A stretch of DNA of 64,000 nucleotides, taken from the NCBI RefSeq assembly GCF_027533505.1, contig NZ_JAPZUB010000041.1:1-64000 (forward strand), read 5' to 3'. The notes beneath the pieces were generated by a model. The model was not told where the DNA came from, did not search any database, and was given only the letters and a program-made list of their open reading frames with translations. Positions within the stretch are counted from its first letter, which is position 1. Each line of letters opens with the position of its first letter. The translations under genes were made by a program, and so were the position numbers. This DNA is from Flavobacterium sp. GTDB taxonomy: Bacteria; Bacteroidota; Bacteroidia; Flavobacteriales; Flavobacteriaceae. Of this stretch, positions 43,375-51,820 are shown in pieces.

Positions 43375-43446
43375 CACAAAAGTTGAAGTGAGATTAAATC
43401 TTCAATTAACTGCTGAACCCGCCATTTTGCCAAACTGCTGTTATGC
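43375..43446 (-). other. Conserved-looking non-coding element after the ATPase gene
   Basis: On the minus strand the segment right after the ATPase stop reads GGCATAACAGCAGTTTGGC, then AAAATGGCGGGTTCAGCAGTT and, further on, CACTTCAACTTTTGTGG. I recognise this type of text from gaps between unrelated genes in other Bacteroidota islands. GTTATGCC also occurs just before the ATPase start (minus strand, about 46102-46109). Confidence 0.35.
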
Positions 43447-43450
43447 CTTG

Positions 43451-46072
43451 CTATTTTCTTCGCTTTCGTATTTCCGCTACATAATTCTCTAAAATAGTTA
43501 AGTCCGCAAGAAATTCATCAGAGTCTGGCATTTCTTCAATCAAAGATCCTGCTGTATCGTGACCAGTAAAGTAAGTAGAACATTTGCTCATATTGTCATC
43601 AACTATTTTGTAATCATTATCTGTTAAATCAATAATCTTTGATAACCTTTGAGTTTGAATTGCTCTACCAAATCGTTGGATTGCACCATTTAAAAAGACT
43701 TCTTCTATAAATCGTTCCCAAGTTTCTCGAAGCTTACCATAGAGAGCTTTAGCTCGTTCTTTATATACTTCCTCTGTTTCGGTTCTTTCAATTTTCTCTA
43801 GTTGTTGATATGCACTTTTCAATAGTCCAATACGTTTTCCAACAGGTAAAGCATCCCAAGGTGGGTTGCTGGCTATTAACCCTGTTTCCTTTTTTTTCCT
43901 TGTTAGACTTTTTATGTCTAACGCACAATTTATACTTTCCGAATGTTCTTGAATCATTAGAAGAAAGGTTATATCGTGCGTAAACACTATTACTTGTCTT
44001 TCTAGAGCTTCTTCTGTAATTCTTTTCGATATTTTATTTCGCCATTTGTGGTCAAGCGAAGAAACAGGGTCATCAAAAATGATTGCACTTTTATGTTCTG
44101 AAATAGATAACTCAGAAAAGAAGGTAGCTAAAGAGATACATCTATGTTCTCCCTCGCTTAAAATATCTTTTAAAGCAACATTATTTGAGTTGTTTTCATC
44201 AAGTCTTAAATAGTGATACTGTTTTCCTCTTTGTCCTTTTGTTTCAGTTTCTATTTTAATGTTTTTAAAACCGAGTTTACCTAATTCCTCTTTAAAATTT
44301 TGCTTAAGATTCTGATTTACATAACGTGTTGTCAGCTCATTGCTTAATGTGGTAATTGTTCGGGTATTACATTTACTGATACATTGATTAAGCAAGGCAA
44401 CCTTTTTTTGTCGATAAATTTCTCGACCTAATTTTGGTTTATGCTCGTAAATTTTCTTTTCACCATATAATTGATTAAGTTCTTTCAATAAAGGCTTTAA
44501 ATCTTCGTCAATAGATTGAACTTTCAATTTTTCATTTATTTCAGATAAGGAGTTAATTAAGTCTTGAATTAAAGTCTTTGGCGTGATGTCAACCTCAATG
44601 GCATTAATGTTTTCAATGGTTTTCATTGAATTAAATAATCCAACTATGTACGCCTTTTGCTGTGAAAGTAAGGTTAAATAATCTAATTGCATTTCCGAAT
44701 AATTTTTAATTAGTTCATCTAATTCAAGAGAAATAGGGGCTTGTTCTTCAAAATCAAAATCAAGTTTGTACAAACTTTCAATTGCTAAATCATACCTTTC
44801 TTTGGCTTCGTCAAATGTTTTTTGAATGTCATTTTTTACAAAATCTTCAAATTTTGTGAACCTTTCTCGTGCCTGGACTTCCAAGGCTTGAAGACAAAGA
44901 GGACAACTACTATTATCTGACACATTTGGAAAGTTTTCTGATTGAGTGCTTTCGTTATAAAATTTCCTTGCACTTTCCCATAAAATTTTCCAAGCATTAT
45001 TTCCAACACCTTGTATTGGTAAATCTGAAAATGCTGTATTTGAGGATTCCTCTAAAGCCTTTTTAGCGATACAAAAACCATTTAAAATCTGAGTTAGATT
45101 GTTAAGGGATTGACCTGTTAAATTGTTCTCTAAATTTTGATATTTATTTCTCAAAATTTCAAATCGCTTGATTTTCTCCTCATTAGATTTTAAACTTGTC
45201 TTCGGGTCTGTTGCTTTTAATTTTTCTACATCCTTAACAAGAGTTTCAATTCTTTCGTTTTTTGTAGCATTCCATTTTGATTCAGCTCTTAATTCATCTA
45301 AAGTTGAGTCTGCATTTAGGTTATCAAGAAATAATTTTGCAGTTGATTCTTCTGGAACTTGTAAAAGTCCGTAATCAAACTTTTGCATGGATGGATTGGA
45401 AAGCTCTTGGGTTAGTTGTGTTTCAATATTTTTTACAGCTTCTGCCAATTTCTCCACAATTGAGAGACCTAGAGGTATAAAAGCTATTTCATCTTCACCC
45501 TCTATATAATGATTTGCACTGTATGTGTCGAATACATCAATTTTTTTTAAAGTGTTTTCACTTACTGCTTCATTGATAAGATTAACAGTTGAGAAATTTA
45601 TTCCATCAGAAGTATATTCTATGCTTGCTTTTTTATCATTTCCAGCACTAGTTGGGTCATATAAATTGGAGTTTATTTTAGGTTTGAGTCCTCTCGTGTT
45701 GCAGGAATGCTTTAAAATACTAACATAACTTGATTTACCTGAGCCATTATCTCCATAAACAATAGTTAGTCCACTTGGTGCGAATTTTAATTCACTTGAC
45801 TTACATAAAGCATTTATATTATCTATGTTAGTGATTTTGGATAGTATGATATTGTCAGCATTTGTAGAGTTGTCAGCAAAATCTCTTAAATCATCAAAGT
45901 CAACGACATCAAACTCAAAATGAGAAAGTCCAAAATCAACCTTACAAATTTCCTTTAATTCAGAAATATCGGTTTCAGTAAGTTCATTATTTCTAATTAA
46001 TCGGTCAACAGCTACTTGCCAAAATAAAGGCTTGTTAACTACCCAATCTATTATGTCATTCAGTATAGGCAT
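43451..46072 (-). CDS. AAA_13-type ABC ATPase with zinc-hook-like CxxC, possibly RloC/PrrC-like
   Basis: An 873-aa Rad50/SMC-like ATPase. Walker A is YGDNGSGKSSYV (about residue 109). Long coiled coils flank a CPLC hook near residue 395. The ABC signature is LSEGEHRCISLA and Walker B with D-loop is AIIFDDPVSSLDH, as in PrrC-type proteins. The C-terminal 120 residues contain LRETWERFIEEV and YFTGHD, an R-x3-E followed later by His that recalls the anticodon nuclease triad of PrrC/RloC; spacing differs from PrrC, so that is only a suggestion. Likely a defence protein in the AT-rich island. Confidence 0.75.
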   Translation of the reverse strand: MPILNDIIDWVVNKPLFWQVAVDRLIRNNELTETDISELKEICKVDFGLSHFEFDVVDFDDLRDFADNSTNADNIILSKITNIDNINALCKSSELKFAPSGLTIVYGDNGSGKSSYVSILKHSCNTRGLKPKINSNLYDPTSAGNDKKASIEYTSDGINFSTVNLINEAVSENTLKKIDVFDTYSANHYIEGEDEIAFIPLGLSIVEKLAEAVKNIETQLTQELSNPSMQKFDYGLLQVPEESTAKLFLDNLNADSTLDELRAESKWNATKNERIETLVKDVEKLKATDPKTSLKSNEEKIKRFEILRNKYQNLENNLTGQSLNNLTQILNGFCIAKKALEESSNTAFSDLPIQGVGNNAWKILWESARKFYNESTQSENFPNVSDNSSCPLCLQALEVQARERFTKFEDFVKNDIQKTFDEAKERYDLAIESLYKLDFDFEEQAPISLELDELIKNYSEMQLDYLTLLSQQKAYIVGLFNSMKTIENINAIEVDITPKTLIQDLINSLSEINEKLKVQSIDEDLKPLLKELNQLYGEKKIYEHKPKLGREIYRQKKVALLNQCISKCNTRTITTLSNELTTRYVNQNLKQNFKEELGKLGFKNIKIETETKGQRGKQYHYLRLDENNSNNVALKDILSEGEHRCISLATFFSELSISEHKSAIIFDDPVSSLDHKWRNKISKRITEEALERQVIVFTHDITFLLMIQEHSESINCALDIKSLTRKKKETGLIASNPPWDALPVGKRIGLLKSAYQQLEKIERTETEEVYKERAKALYGKLRETWERFIEEVFLNGAIQRFGRAIQTQRLSKIIDLTDNDYKIVDDNMSKCSTYFTGHDTAGSLIEEMPDSDEFLADLTILENYVAEIRKRRK

Positions 46073-46142
46073 ATGTGTTTTAGTGTCTGTTTTTTATAAA
46101 AAGGCATAACGGCTGGCTAAGTCTGATTTTCTTAATCTAATC

Positions 46143-46182
46143 GCAAATTAAAAATAATTCTACAACCGTCACTAGGATTTTT
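46143..46182 (+). repeat. 40-bp direct repeat, copy 1
   Basis: GCAAATTA...GGATTTTT matches 47695-47734 in the same orientation at 35 of 40 positions. The two copies bracket the DUF6169 gene pair. Confidence 0.7.
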
Positions 46183-46661
46183 CCTGTTTTACGTAAGTAT
46201 TTTTCCTATACCTCAAAAATAAGACGTGGTTAAGGAGTAATTTTGCGGGTTTCCGCAAAAGGGCAATAAAAGATTTGGGGAGGTGGGTGTAATCCTATTT
46301 CGGGATGAAGTAGTACGGTGTAAAGTTGGGATAGGATTTAGCGTAAAATACTGTGGCATGGTGTGCAGCGCGTAGGCCTGTTATGTATACCAAATTCCGA
46401 GGCCCTAGCACTCAAAATGCGGTGCGCCTATCCTCCTCCTACCATGCGCCATAGATACGCCATAGATAGTCCATGAGGAGTCCATGAAAATTATTTTAAA
46501 AACAACCCTCAAAAACCCTCGAAAAGCATAAAAAACCATCGAAAAATGATGACTCGTTATGCGGTAAAAACGCGTTGGGAGGAACTATATTTTTTTTGCA
46601 TTGACTGAGTTCCGTTTCGTTTTTTCGATGTGATAGGAGCTAACAGTGAAAGGGGTTGCTA

Positions 46662-46830
46662 AGCTGCTGAGTTGCTGAGCTGCTGAGTTGCTGAGCTGCT
46701 GAGCTTCTGAGCTTCTGAGTGGCTAAGCTTCTGAGTGGGTGGGGTGCTACGAAGTCAGGAGATTTCGCAGAGTGGGTTGCTAAGCTGCTGAGAAACTGAG
46801 TTGCTGAGCTTCTGAGTGGGTGGATTGCTG
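46662..46830. repeat. Octamer tandem arrays (GAGYTGCT)
   Basis: Units GAGTTGCT, GAGCTGCT, GAGCTTCT, GAGTGGCT, AAGCTTCT repeat with 8-nt period at about 46669-46738 and again in shorter form at about 46776-46820. Shorter relatives occur at about 47740-47790 and 48536-48575. Most units contain TGA across the junction. Confidence 0.75.
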
Positions 46831-46890
46831 GGGAGTTGGGTGATTTTGCAGTATGGAGAGTATTACAGTTACTGATGTTGGGGGTGATTT

Positions 46891-47385
46891 TTATTTTGAA
46901 TTTAAAACTTCTTCAATACTATTATATGCAGTTAGGACATACTCAATATTTGGGTTGTCATTATGGTATAATAAAGAAGTATAAAGCAAGTATGTTTCTC
47001 CATTAACTTCAAAATTAATAACATTATCAATTTTCGTTACAAATTTGTTGAAAGTGCTATTTAAATACCATCTATCAAATACATTAAATCTAATTTCTGC
47101 CTTTTCTTCATCTTCAGAACATATATAAATTAATGAATTTTGAGCATTCTCAAAGAAAGATTTTATGATGTTATCAATTGTTCGTCCAACAGCACTATCA
47201 AAGGGTTCAATAGCATCACTAACTTTTTCTATAATTACCTGATATACATTTTCAATAGCATTTTCAGATACAGAATCAAGAGTTTCATCAATTATAAATA
47301 CAACTTTATATTCGATGTTGTTTTTAGTAGTAAAATTATAAGTGCTTGTATCTTCGTTAAAAGTGTAGCTATAACGGTTTGGCAA
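46891..47385 (-). CDS. DUF6169 family protein
   Basis: A 164-aa acidic soluble protein that I recognise as DUF6169: YSYTFNEDTSTYNFTTKNNIEYKVVFIIDETL, then YQVIIEKVSDAIEPFDSAVGRTIDNIIKSFFENAQNSLIYICSEDEEKAEIRFNVFDRWY. The function is unknown. Its start overlaps the end of a 48-aa ORF by 17 bp. The tight small-large pair in an island resembles a toxin-antitoxin layout, but nothing in the sequence proves it. Confidence 0.78.
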   Translation of the reverse strand: MPNRYSYTFNEDTSTYNFTTKNNIEYKVVFIIDETLDSVSENAIENVYQVIIEKVSDAIEPFDSAVGRTIDNIIKSFFENAQNSLIYICSEDEEKAEIRFNVFDRWYLNSTFNKFVTKIDNVINFEVNGETYLLYTSLLYHNDNPNIEYVLTAYNSIEEVLNSK

Positions 47386-47515
47386 ATTTGATACCTTTTT
47401 GAGTTACTGCTTCAATAGAAGTATTTCCTTTCAAAAAAGAACGAACAATAGTTTTATCTGCAACCATTTTGGTTATAGATTTCATTATTGATTCTTTTGT
47501 GACTATTCTTTTCAT
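47369..47515 (-). CDS. Small 48-aa protein upstream of the DUF6169 gene
   Basis: Too short for the track. The frame from ATG 47515 to TAG 47369-47371 encodes MKRIVTKESIMKSITK...FLKGNTSIEAVTQKGIKFAKPL, basic and without a membrane segment. It overlaps the next gene by 17 bp, so translation is probably coupled. The basic small protein before an acidic partner is notable. No family was recognised. Confidence 0.6.
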   Translation of the reverse strand: MKRIVTKESIMKSITKMVADKTIVRSFLKGNTSIEAVTQKGIKFAKPL

Positions 47516-47827
47516 ACTGCAAATATATTACTTTCTCTTAATCAATCATCTAGCTAGGTAATTTTTTAACGATCGTAATTTCTCTATTACAATTGTTGTT
47601 TTTTTGCTTAACACTATCATTATAAAAATTAATTGTTTTAATTAAATCAGATGTTTTTGAAAAATCACCGATAGTGGTTGGATAAGTTGCTTCTGTAAAT
47701 TAACAATAATTCTACAATCGTTACTGGGATTTTTTAGAGCTGATAAGCTACTGAGCTTCTAAGCTTCTGAGCGGGTGGGTTGCTTATCAGCGCGGGAGAC
47801 TTCGCAGAGCGGGTGGGCGGGGTGGTA
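47516..47827. other. 312-bp gap with direct repeat copy 2 and octamers
   Basis: AT-rich, no gene. It holds the second copy of the 40-bp direct repeat (47695-47734) and a short octamer stretch (AAGCTACT, GAGCTTCT, AAGCTTCT, GAGCGGGT). Confidence 0.6.
47695..47734 (+). repeat. 40-bp direct repeat, copy 2
   Basis: GTAAATTA...GGATTTTT, 35 of 40 matches to 46143-46182, same orientation, 1552 bp apart. Confidence 0.7.
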
Positions 47828-48160
47828 TTAGGTAAGGACTTCAGAAATTTGTTGCTTCATGTTGGGTATTTTATTTTTTATAACATCCCAAACAATAGTA
47901 TAATTAACCCCCATGTAATCATGAATTAAGCGGTCTCTCATTCCTGCCATATTCTTCCATGGGATTGTATTCGATTTAACTTTAAAATCGGCAGGGATTT
48001 TCTTAGTTGCTTCACCAATAATTTCATAGCTTCTGACAATAGCTCTTTAAAGGGTTTCATCATTTAAAAAAACATCGTATTCCAAATCGCTACTAACAGA
48101 AATGATATAGGTACATTCATCAAGAATATGTCTTAGGTATTCTTTTGGTTCTTTAGACAT
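47828..48160 (-). pseudogene. hepT: HepT-like HEPN (DUF86) toxin gene with an internal stop
   Basis: Absent from the track because of the break. One continuous frame from ATG 48160 to TAA 47828 has an in-frame TAA at codon 38 (48047-48049), in LNDETL*RAIVRSYEIIGEATKKIP, where homologues have Lys; AAA to TAA is one base change. The rest is complete, including the HEPN active-site motif R-x4-H-x-Y as RDRLIHDY. It would be a 110-aa RNase toxin. Its start overlaps the end of mntA by 8 bp (ATGTCTAA). Confidence 0.8.
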
Positions 48161-48449
48161 ATAGAACTTCATTTAAGATTTTCGGACCAATATAGGGACT
48201 CAATCCATTTTTAGTTACCACTTCAATTTTTTCATTCTTGAATATTTTTTCAAACAAATCACAGGCTGCCATATAGTTGTCGAAGTTTTCTTTCTCTGGT
48301 TCAAAATCAATCAACAAGTCGATATCACTTTCTTTTGATTGTTCTCCATGGAGGTATGAACCAAAAAGGCCAACGCTACGAATACCAAACTTCGTAAGTT
48401 TTAATTTGTTGGATTTCAACGTTTTTAATATGTGCTCTTTTGTTGTCAT
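48153..48449 (-). CDS. mntA: MntA-like nucleotidyltransferase antitoxin
   Basis: Minimal nucleotidyltransferase of 98 aa with the motif GS-x10-DxD in GLFGSYLHGEQSKESDIDLLIDF. In the HepT/MntA type VII systems it AMPylates the HEPN toxin at the Tyr of its R-x4-H-x-Y motif and so silences it. The gene is intact, whereas the overlapping hepT downstream carries a stop codon, so the pair no longer makes full-length toxin unless the stop is read through. Confidence 0.88.
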   Translation of the reverse strand: MTTKEHILKTLKSNKLKLTKFGIRSVGLFGSYLHGEQSKESDIDLLIDFEPEKENFDNYMAACDLFEKIFKNEKIEVVTKNGLSPYIGPKILNEVLYV

Positions 48450-48681
48450 GAGTAACTTTGTTCAAATATACAAAAGATTGTTTTCTGAATAAGAAGGTGG
48501 TTAAAAATTACCAAGAGCGTTGCATAAGGAAATAAGTGGCTGAGCTACTGAGCTTCTATGCTTCTGAGCGGGGTAGGGCTACAGGCGAAATCAGGCGTTT
48601 GTTCATGGCGTGGAATGGGTACTTAAAAGTACAAAAAAAACCGAAGCAGGGGTGTGCTTCGGTTGCTCTTTGGTATTGTAC

Positions 48682-49221
48682 TTATTTGGTTTTTAACTGC
48701 GGGGGGTATTCCGCCAGGATTTGAGTCACAAACTCCTTAATGTTCTCGTCCTTTTTCTCCGTACGTTTGGTGAGTTCGCCTTCGCCGACGCCCTGCCAAA
48801 TCAGTTCTTTTGTTTTGGCATCTCTGAAGTCAATGGTCAGTTTTCCCTCGACATACTGGTACACATTGTTGAAGCCACCGCCCCAACCCCAAGCGCCCCA
48901 GCCCCAGCCCCAACCCCAGCCCCACATGGGTGATTGGATAACATCGACTTGCTCTTTCTCTTGAGTGAAAATGGACACAATTAAATCGGGCGTCTCACTT
49001 TTGGTAAAGCCTTTCGTAGCCATCACCTCGTCGATCGAACGTAAAATACGCCGCTTGTCCAAGTCCGAAATGGCCGCTTTGTCAATGGCCGCTTTTTGAT
49101 AGGCATAGGTCTTGTACTGACTAAATGTGACATTCTTATCATAGTCAGCATTCACCCGAATGGTACTACAGGACGTTAAGCATAACGCCAAAACTGCGGT
49201 GAGTAAAAATAGTTTTTTCAT
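48682..49221 (-). CDS. DUF4136 domain lipoprotein
   Basis: A 179-aa predicted lipoprotein: signal peptide with lipobox LTSCS at the Cys near residue 18, then INVADYD-like start VNADYDKNVTFSQYKTYAY, the DUF4136 hallmark. A Trp-Gly repeat (WGWGWGWGWGAWGWGGG) near residue 98 is a low-complexity insert. The end has LIWQGVGEGEL and LAEYPPQ. Function unknown. It follows hutU by 45 bp on the same strand. Confidence 0.88.
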   Translation of the reverse strand: MKKLFLLTAVLALCLTSCSTIRVNADYDKNVTFSQYKTYAYQKAAIDKAAISDLDKRRILRSIDEVMATKGFTKSETPDLIVSIFTQEKEQVDVIQSPMWGWGWGWGWGAWGWGGGFNNVYQYVEGKLTIDFRDAKTKELIWQGVGEGELTKRTEKKDENIKEFVTQILAEYPPQLKTK

Positions 49222-49266
49222 AACAATTGGTATTTAAAGTGCAGCTTCTTTCCAAGTGGAAATAGG

Positions 49267-51252
49267 CTACAACAAGGTTTCGTCTACCAAATGGGGAAGC
49301 GTCACTTTCAAAAGCGGTTCCACTTCCATGGCGCGTTTAATCGCAAAAATAGCGCCTTCATTGCGGGCCCAACTGCGGCGGGAAATTCCGTTGTTCACGT
49401 CCCAGAACAGCATGGATTTCAGGCGTCTATCGCTATCGGCAGTCCCATCAAGAACCATACCAAAGCCCCCGTTCATTACTTCGCCCCAACCGACACCGCC
49501 ACCGTTGTGAATCGATACCCAAGTCGCCCCTCGGAAACTGTCGCCAATCACATTGTGAATCGCCATGTCGGAGGTAAAACGGGAACCGTCATAAATGTTG
49601 GACGTTTCGCGATACGGCGAATCCGTTCCTGAAACATCATGGTGGTCGCGGCCAAGAATGATGTAGCCAATCTCGCCACGCGCAATCGCTTGGTTAAAGG
49701 CCTCGGCTATTTTCATACGCCCTTCGGCATCAGCATACAAAATCCGGGCTTGTGAACCGACCACTAATTTATTCTCTTGTGCTCCTTTGATCCATTGGAT
49801 GTTGTCAGCCATTTGTTGGCGAATCTCCTCGGGAGCGGTTTCCATGATTTTTTCTAACACCGCACAAGCTAGGGCATCGGTTTTCTTTAAGTCTTCGGGA
49901 TCGCCCGAGGCACAAACCCAACGAAAGGGGCCGAACCCATAGTCAAAACACATCGGACCCATAATGTCTTGCACGTAGCTTGGGAATTTGAATTCACGAC
50001 CCAACGTCGGATGGTCGTTCATCACATCAGCCCCAGCACGAGACGCTTCAAGTAAGAACGCATTGCCATAGTCAAAGAAATAAGTGCCTTTGGCCGTGTG
50101 CTTGTTAATGGCTGCTGCATGGCGACGGAGTGTTTTTTGGACTTCCTCGCGGAACTTCTCGGGTTGGTGGGCCATCAAGGCATTGGATTCTTCAAAGCTG
50201 TATCCCATCGGGTAATAACCGCCCGCCCACGGATTGTGTAGCGAGGTTTGGTCAGAACCCAAATCAATGTGAATGTTTTCGGCATCAAAGCGTTCCCATA
50301 CATCCACAATATTCCCAAGGTAAGCGATGGATACCACTTCTTTGGTTTCTTGGGCTGTACGAACGCGGGTTACAAGTGCGTCGATATCTTCGATAATCTC
50401 GTGAATCCAACCTTGTTCGTGGCGGATGCGGGTGATTTTGGGGTTGACTTCAGCGCAAACCGTAATACAACCCGCAATAGTGCCTGCTTTGGGTTGCGCA
50501 CCACTCATGCCTCCCAACCCCGAGGTCACAAACAAGTTGCCACTCGGACTCTTTTTGATTTTGCGGAAACCGTTGAGTACGGTAATGGTGGTTCCGTGTA
50601 CGATACCTTGGGGTCCGATGTACATATAACTCCCCGCTGTCATTTGTCCGTATTGGGTAACGCCCAGTGCGTTAAATTTTTCCCAGTCATCGGGTTTGGA
50701 GTAGTTGGGGATCATCATACCGTTGGTCACCACCACGCGCGGGGCATCTTTGTGCGACGGGAAGAGTCCCATGGGATGACCGGAATACATGACAAGCGTT
50801 TGCTCGTCGGTCATTTCGGCCAAATATTTCATAGTAAGGCGGTATTGTGCCCAGTTTTGGAACACAGCACCATTACCCCCATAGGTAATTAATTCATGCG
50901 GGTGTTGTGCAACAGCATAATCCAAGTTGTTTTGAATCATGAGCATGATGGCTTTGGCCTGCTCGCTTTTGCCAGGATATTCCGAAATCGGACGCGCATA
51001 CATGCGGTAGTCGGGACGCAAACGGTACATGTAAATGCGGCCGTAGGTTTCGAGCTCCTCTTTGAATTCAGGAATAAGCTCGGCATGATGCTGCGGTTCA
51101 AAATAACGTAAGGCATTTTGGAGCGCCAACTTTTTCTCTTCTTCGTTTAAGATTTCTTTGCGTTTGGGCGCGTGATTGATTGCCGGATCATACGGTTTCG
51201 GTTGGGGTAAAACCTTAGGGATTCCCTCGAGTAGTTGTTCGTGAAAGGTCAT
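49267..51252 (-). CDS. hutU: Urocanate hydratase
   Basis: Second enzyme of histidine degradation, turning urocanate into imidazolone propionate with tightly bound NAD. Visible blocks: LITYGGNGAVFQNWAQYRLTMKYLAEM, VTSGLGGMSGAQPKAGTIAGC (NAD site), HNPWAGGYYPMGYSFEESN, and MGPMCFDYGFGPFRWVCASG with the conserved Cys. The track frame begins at 51360, but ATG 51252 (MTFHEQLLEGIP) gives 661 aa, the flavobacterial size. No other hut gene is in the window. Confidence 0.95.
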   Translation of the reverse strand: MTFHEQLLEGIPKVLPQPKPYDPAINHAPKRKEILNEEEKKLALQNALRYFEPQHHAELIPEFKEELETYGRIYMYRLRPDYRMYARPISEYPGKSEQAKAIMLMIQNNLDYAVAQHPHELITYGGNGAVFQNWAQYRLTMKYLAEMTDEQTLVMYSGHPMGLFPSHKDAPRVVVTNGMMIPNYSKPDDWEKFNALGVTQYGQMTAGSYMYIGPQGIVHGTTITVLNGFRKIKKSPSGNLFVTSGLGGMSGAQPKAGTIAGCITVCAEVNPKITRIRHEQGWIHEIIEDIDALVTRVRTAQETKEVVSIAYLGNIVDVWERFDAENIHIDLGSDQTSLHNPWAGGYYPMGYSFEESNALMAHQPEKFREEVQKTLRRHAAAINKHTAKGTYFFDYGNAFLLEASRAGADVMNDHPTLGREFKFPSYVQDIMGPMCFDYGFGPFRWVCASGDPEDLKKTDALACAVLEKIMETAPEEIRQQMADNIQWIKGAQENKLVVGSQARILYADAEGRMKIAEAFNQAIARGEIGYIILGRDHHDVSGTDSPYRETSNIYDGSRFTSDMAIHNVIGDSFRGATWVSIHNGGGVGWGEVMNGGFGMVLDGTADSDRRLKSMLFWDVNNGISRRSWARNEGAIFAIKRAMEVEPLLKVTLPHLVDETLL

Positions 51253-51256
51253 TAAT

Positions 51257-51460
51257 CTAATGTCTTGGTTTGTTGGTTTGTTTGTTTTGTCGAATGTCGC
51301 CCGTACTTTTATCAAAACCATAAGGGCAATGACGGCAACCCGATTTGCAACAATACCCACGCTTCAAATGGTAGCGTTCGGTAAAAACACGAAATCCTTC
51401 GGGACTGAGATAAAAATCTTCGCCTTCTTTGAGATTATTCGGATGGAGAGCGTCATTCAT
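51257..51460 (-). CDS. DUF5522 domain small protein
   Basis: A 67-aa Cys-rich protein: EGEDFYLSPEGFRVFTERYHLKRGYCCKSGCRHCPYGF, the DUF5522 pattern with CC-x3-C-x2-C that could bind zinc. The function is unknown. Its stop lies 4 bp before the hutU ATG, so it is cotranscribed with hutU. Confidence 0.85.
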   Translation of the reverse strand: MNDALHPNNLKEGEDFYLSPEGFRVFTERYHLKRGYCCKSGCRHCPYGFDKSTGDIRQNKQTNKPRH

Positions 51461-51487
51461 ACCTACAAAATTAACAACTTTGCAAGA

Positions 51488-51820
51488 ATGAAAGTCATCG
51501 TTGCCAAATATTTAACGCCTGTTGGATTTCGGGCCATTACCATTTTCCCTTTTGTTATCGTGCGATCAAAAGATGCTTTGTTGGATCCGCATTTGCTTTC
51601 TCACGAGCGCATACATATCCATCAACAACGCGAATTGCTCGTGGTGTTTTTTTATGTCTGGTATGTCCTGGAGTTTTTAGGGCGTTGGATGGTGCTGCGC
51701 GATCGAACGGAGGCGTACCGAGCCATTTCTTTTGAACGTGAGGCTTATGCAAACGAAAACGACCCTCACTATCTCAAGCGAAGGTCGTTGTATTCCTTTT
51801 TATTTTATTTTAAAAAATAA
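51488..51820 (+). CDS. Small HExxH-motif protein of unknown function
   Basis: A 110-aa protein from ATG 51488 (MKVIVAKYLTP); the earlier track start would overlap hutU and DUF5522. It has PVGFRAITIFPFVIVRSKDALLDPHLLSHERIHIHQQRELLVVFFYVWYVLEFLGRW, with a HERIH sequence fitting the zinc-protease HExxH pattern and one hydrophobic helix. EREAYANENDPHYLKRR could supply a third ligand. Similar short proteins are common in flavobacteria; no role is known. It overlaps the 3' end of the next gene by 11 bp in convergent direction. Confidence 0.7.
   Translation: MKVIVAKYLTPVGFRAITIFPFVIVRSKDALLDPHLLSHERIHIHQQRELLVVFFYVWYVLEFLGRWMVLRDRTEAYRAISFEREAYANENDPHYLKRRSLYSFLFYFKK

Larger units (their letters stand above)
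46073..46890. other. 818-bp gap with palindromes, short repeats and octamer arrays
   Basis: No gene. It holds a palindrome TTTTGCGG-GTTT-CCGCAAAA (46242-46261), a doubled CGCCATAGATA and a doubled AGTCCATGA-like word (about 46445-46490), one copy of a 40-bp direct repeat (46143-46182), and GAGCTGCT/GAGTTGCT octamers from about 46662. Confidence 0.65.

Noticed and set aside
46443-46492. Doubled CCATAGATA and TCCATGA words as a separate repeat system
   Set aside because: Only two copies each, too little to support more than a note in the gap entry.
48536-48724. 62-aa plus-strand ORF
   Set aside because: It reads through octamer repeat and the end of the DUF4136 gene; no family features.
48682-49005. 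Plus-strand ORFs at 48721-48964 rich in Pro/Gln
   Set aside because: They are shadows of the Trp-Gly repeat of the DUF4136 gene on the minus strand.
51260-51487. Extended N-terminus of the HExxH protein
   Set aside because: It would overlap DUF5522 and hutU fully on the other strand; the homologous part starts at ATG 51488.
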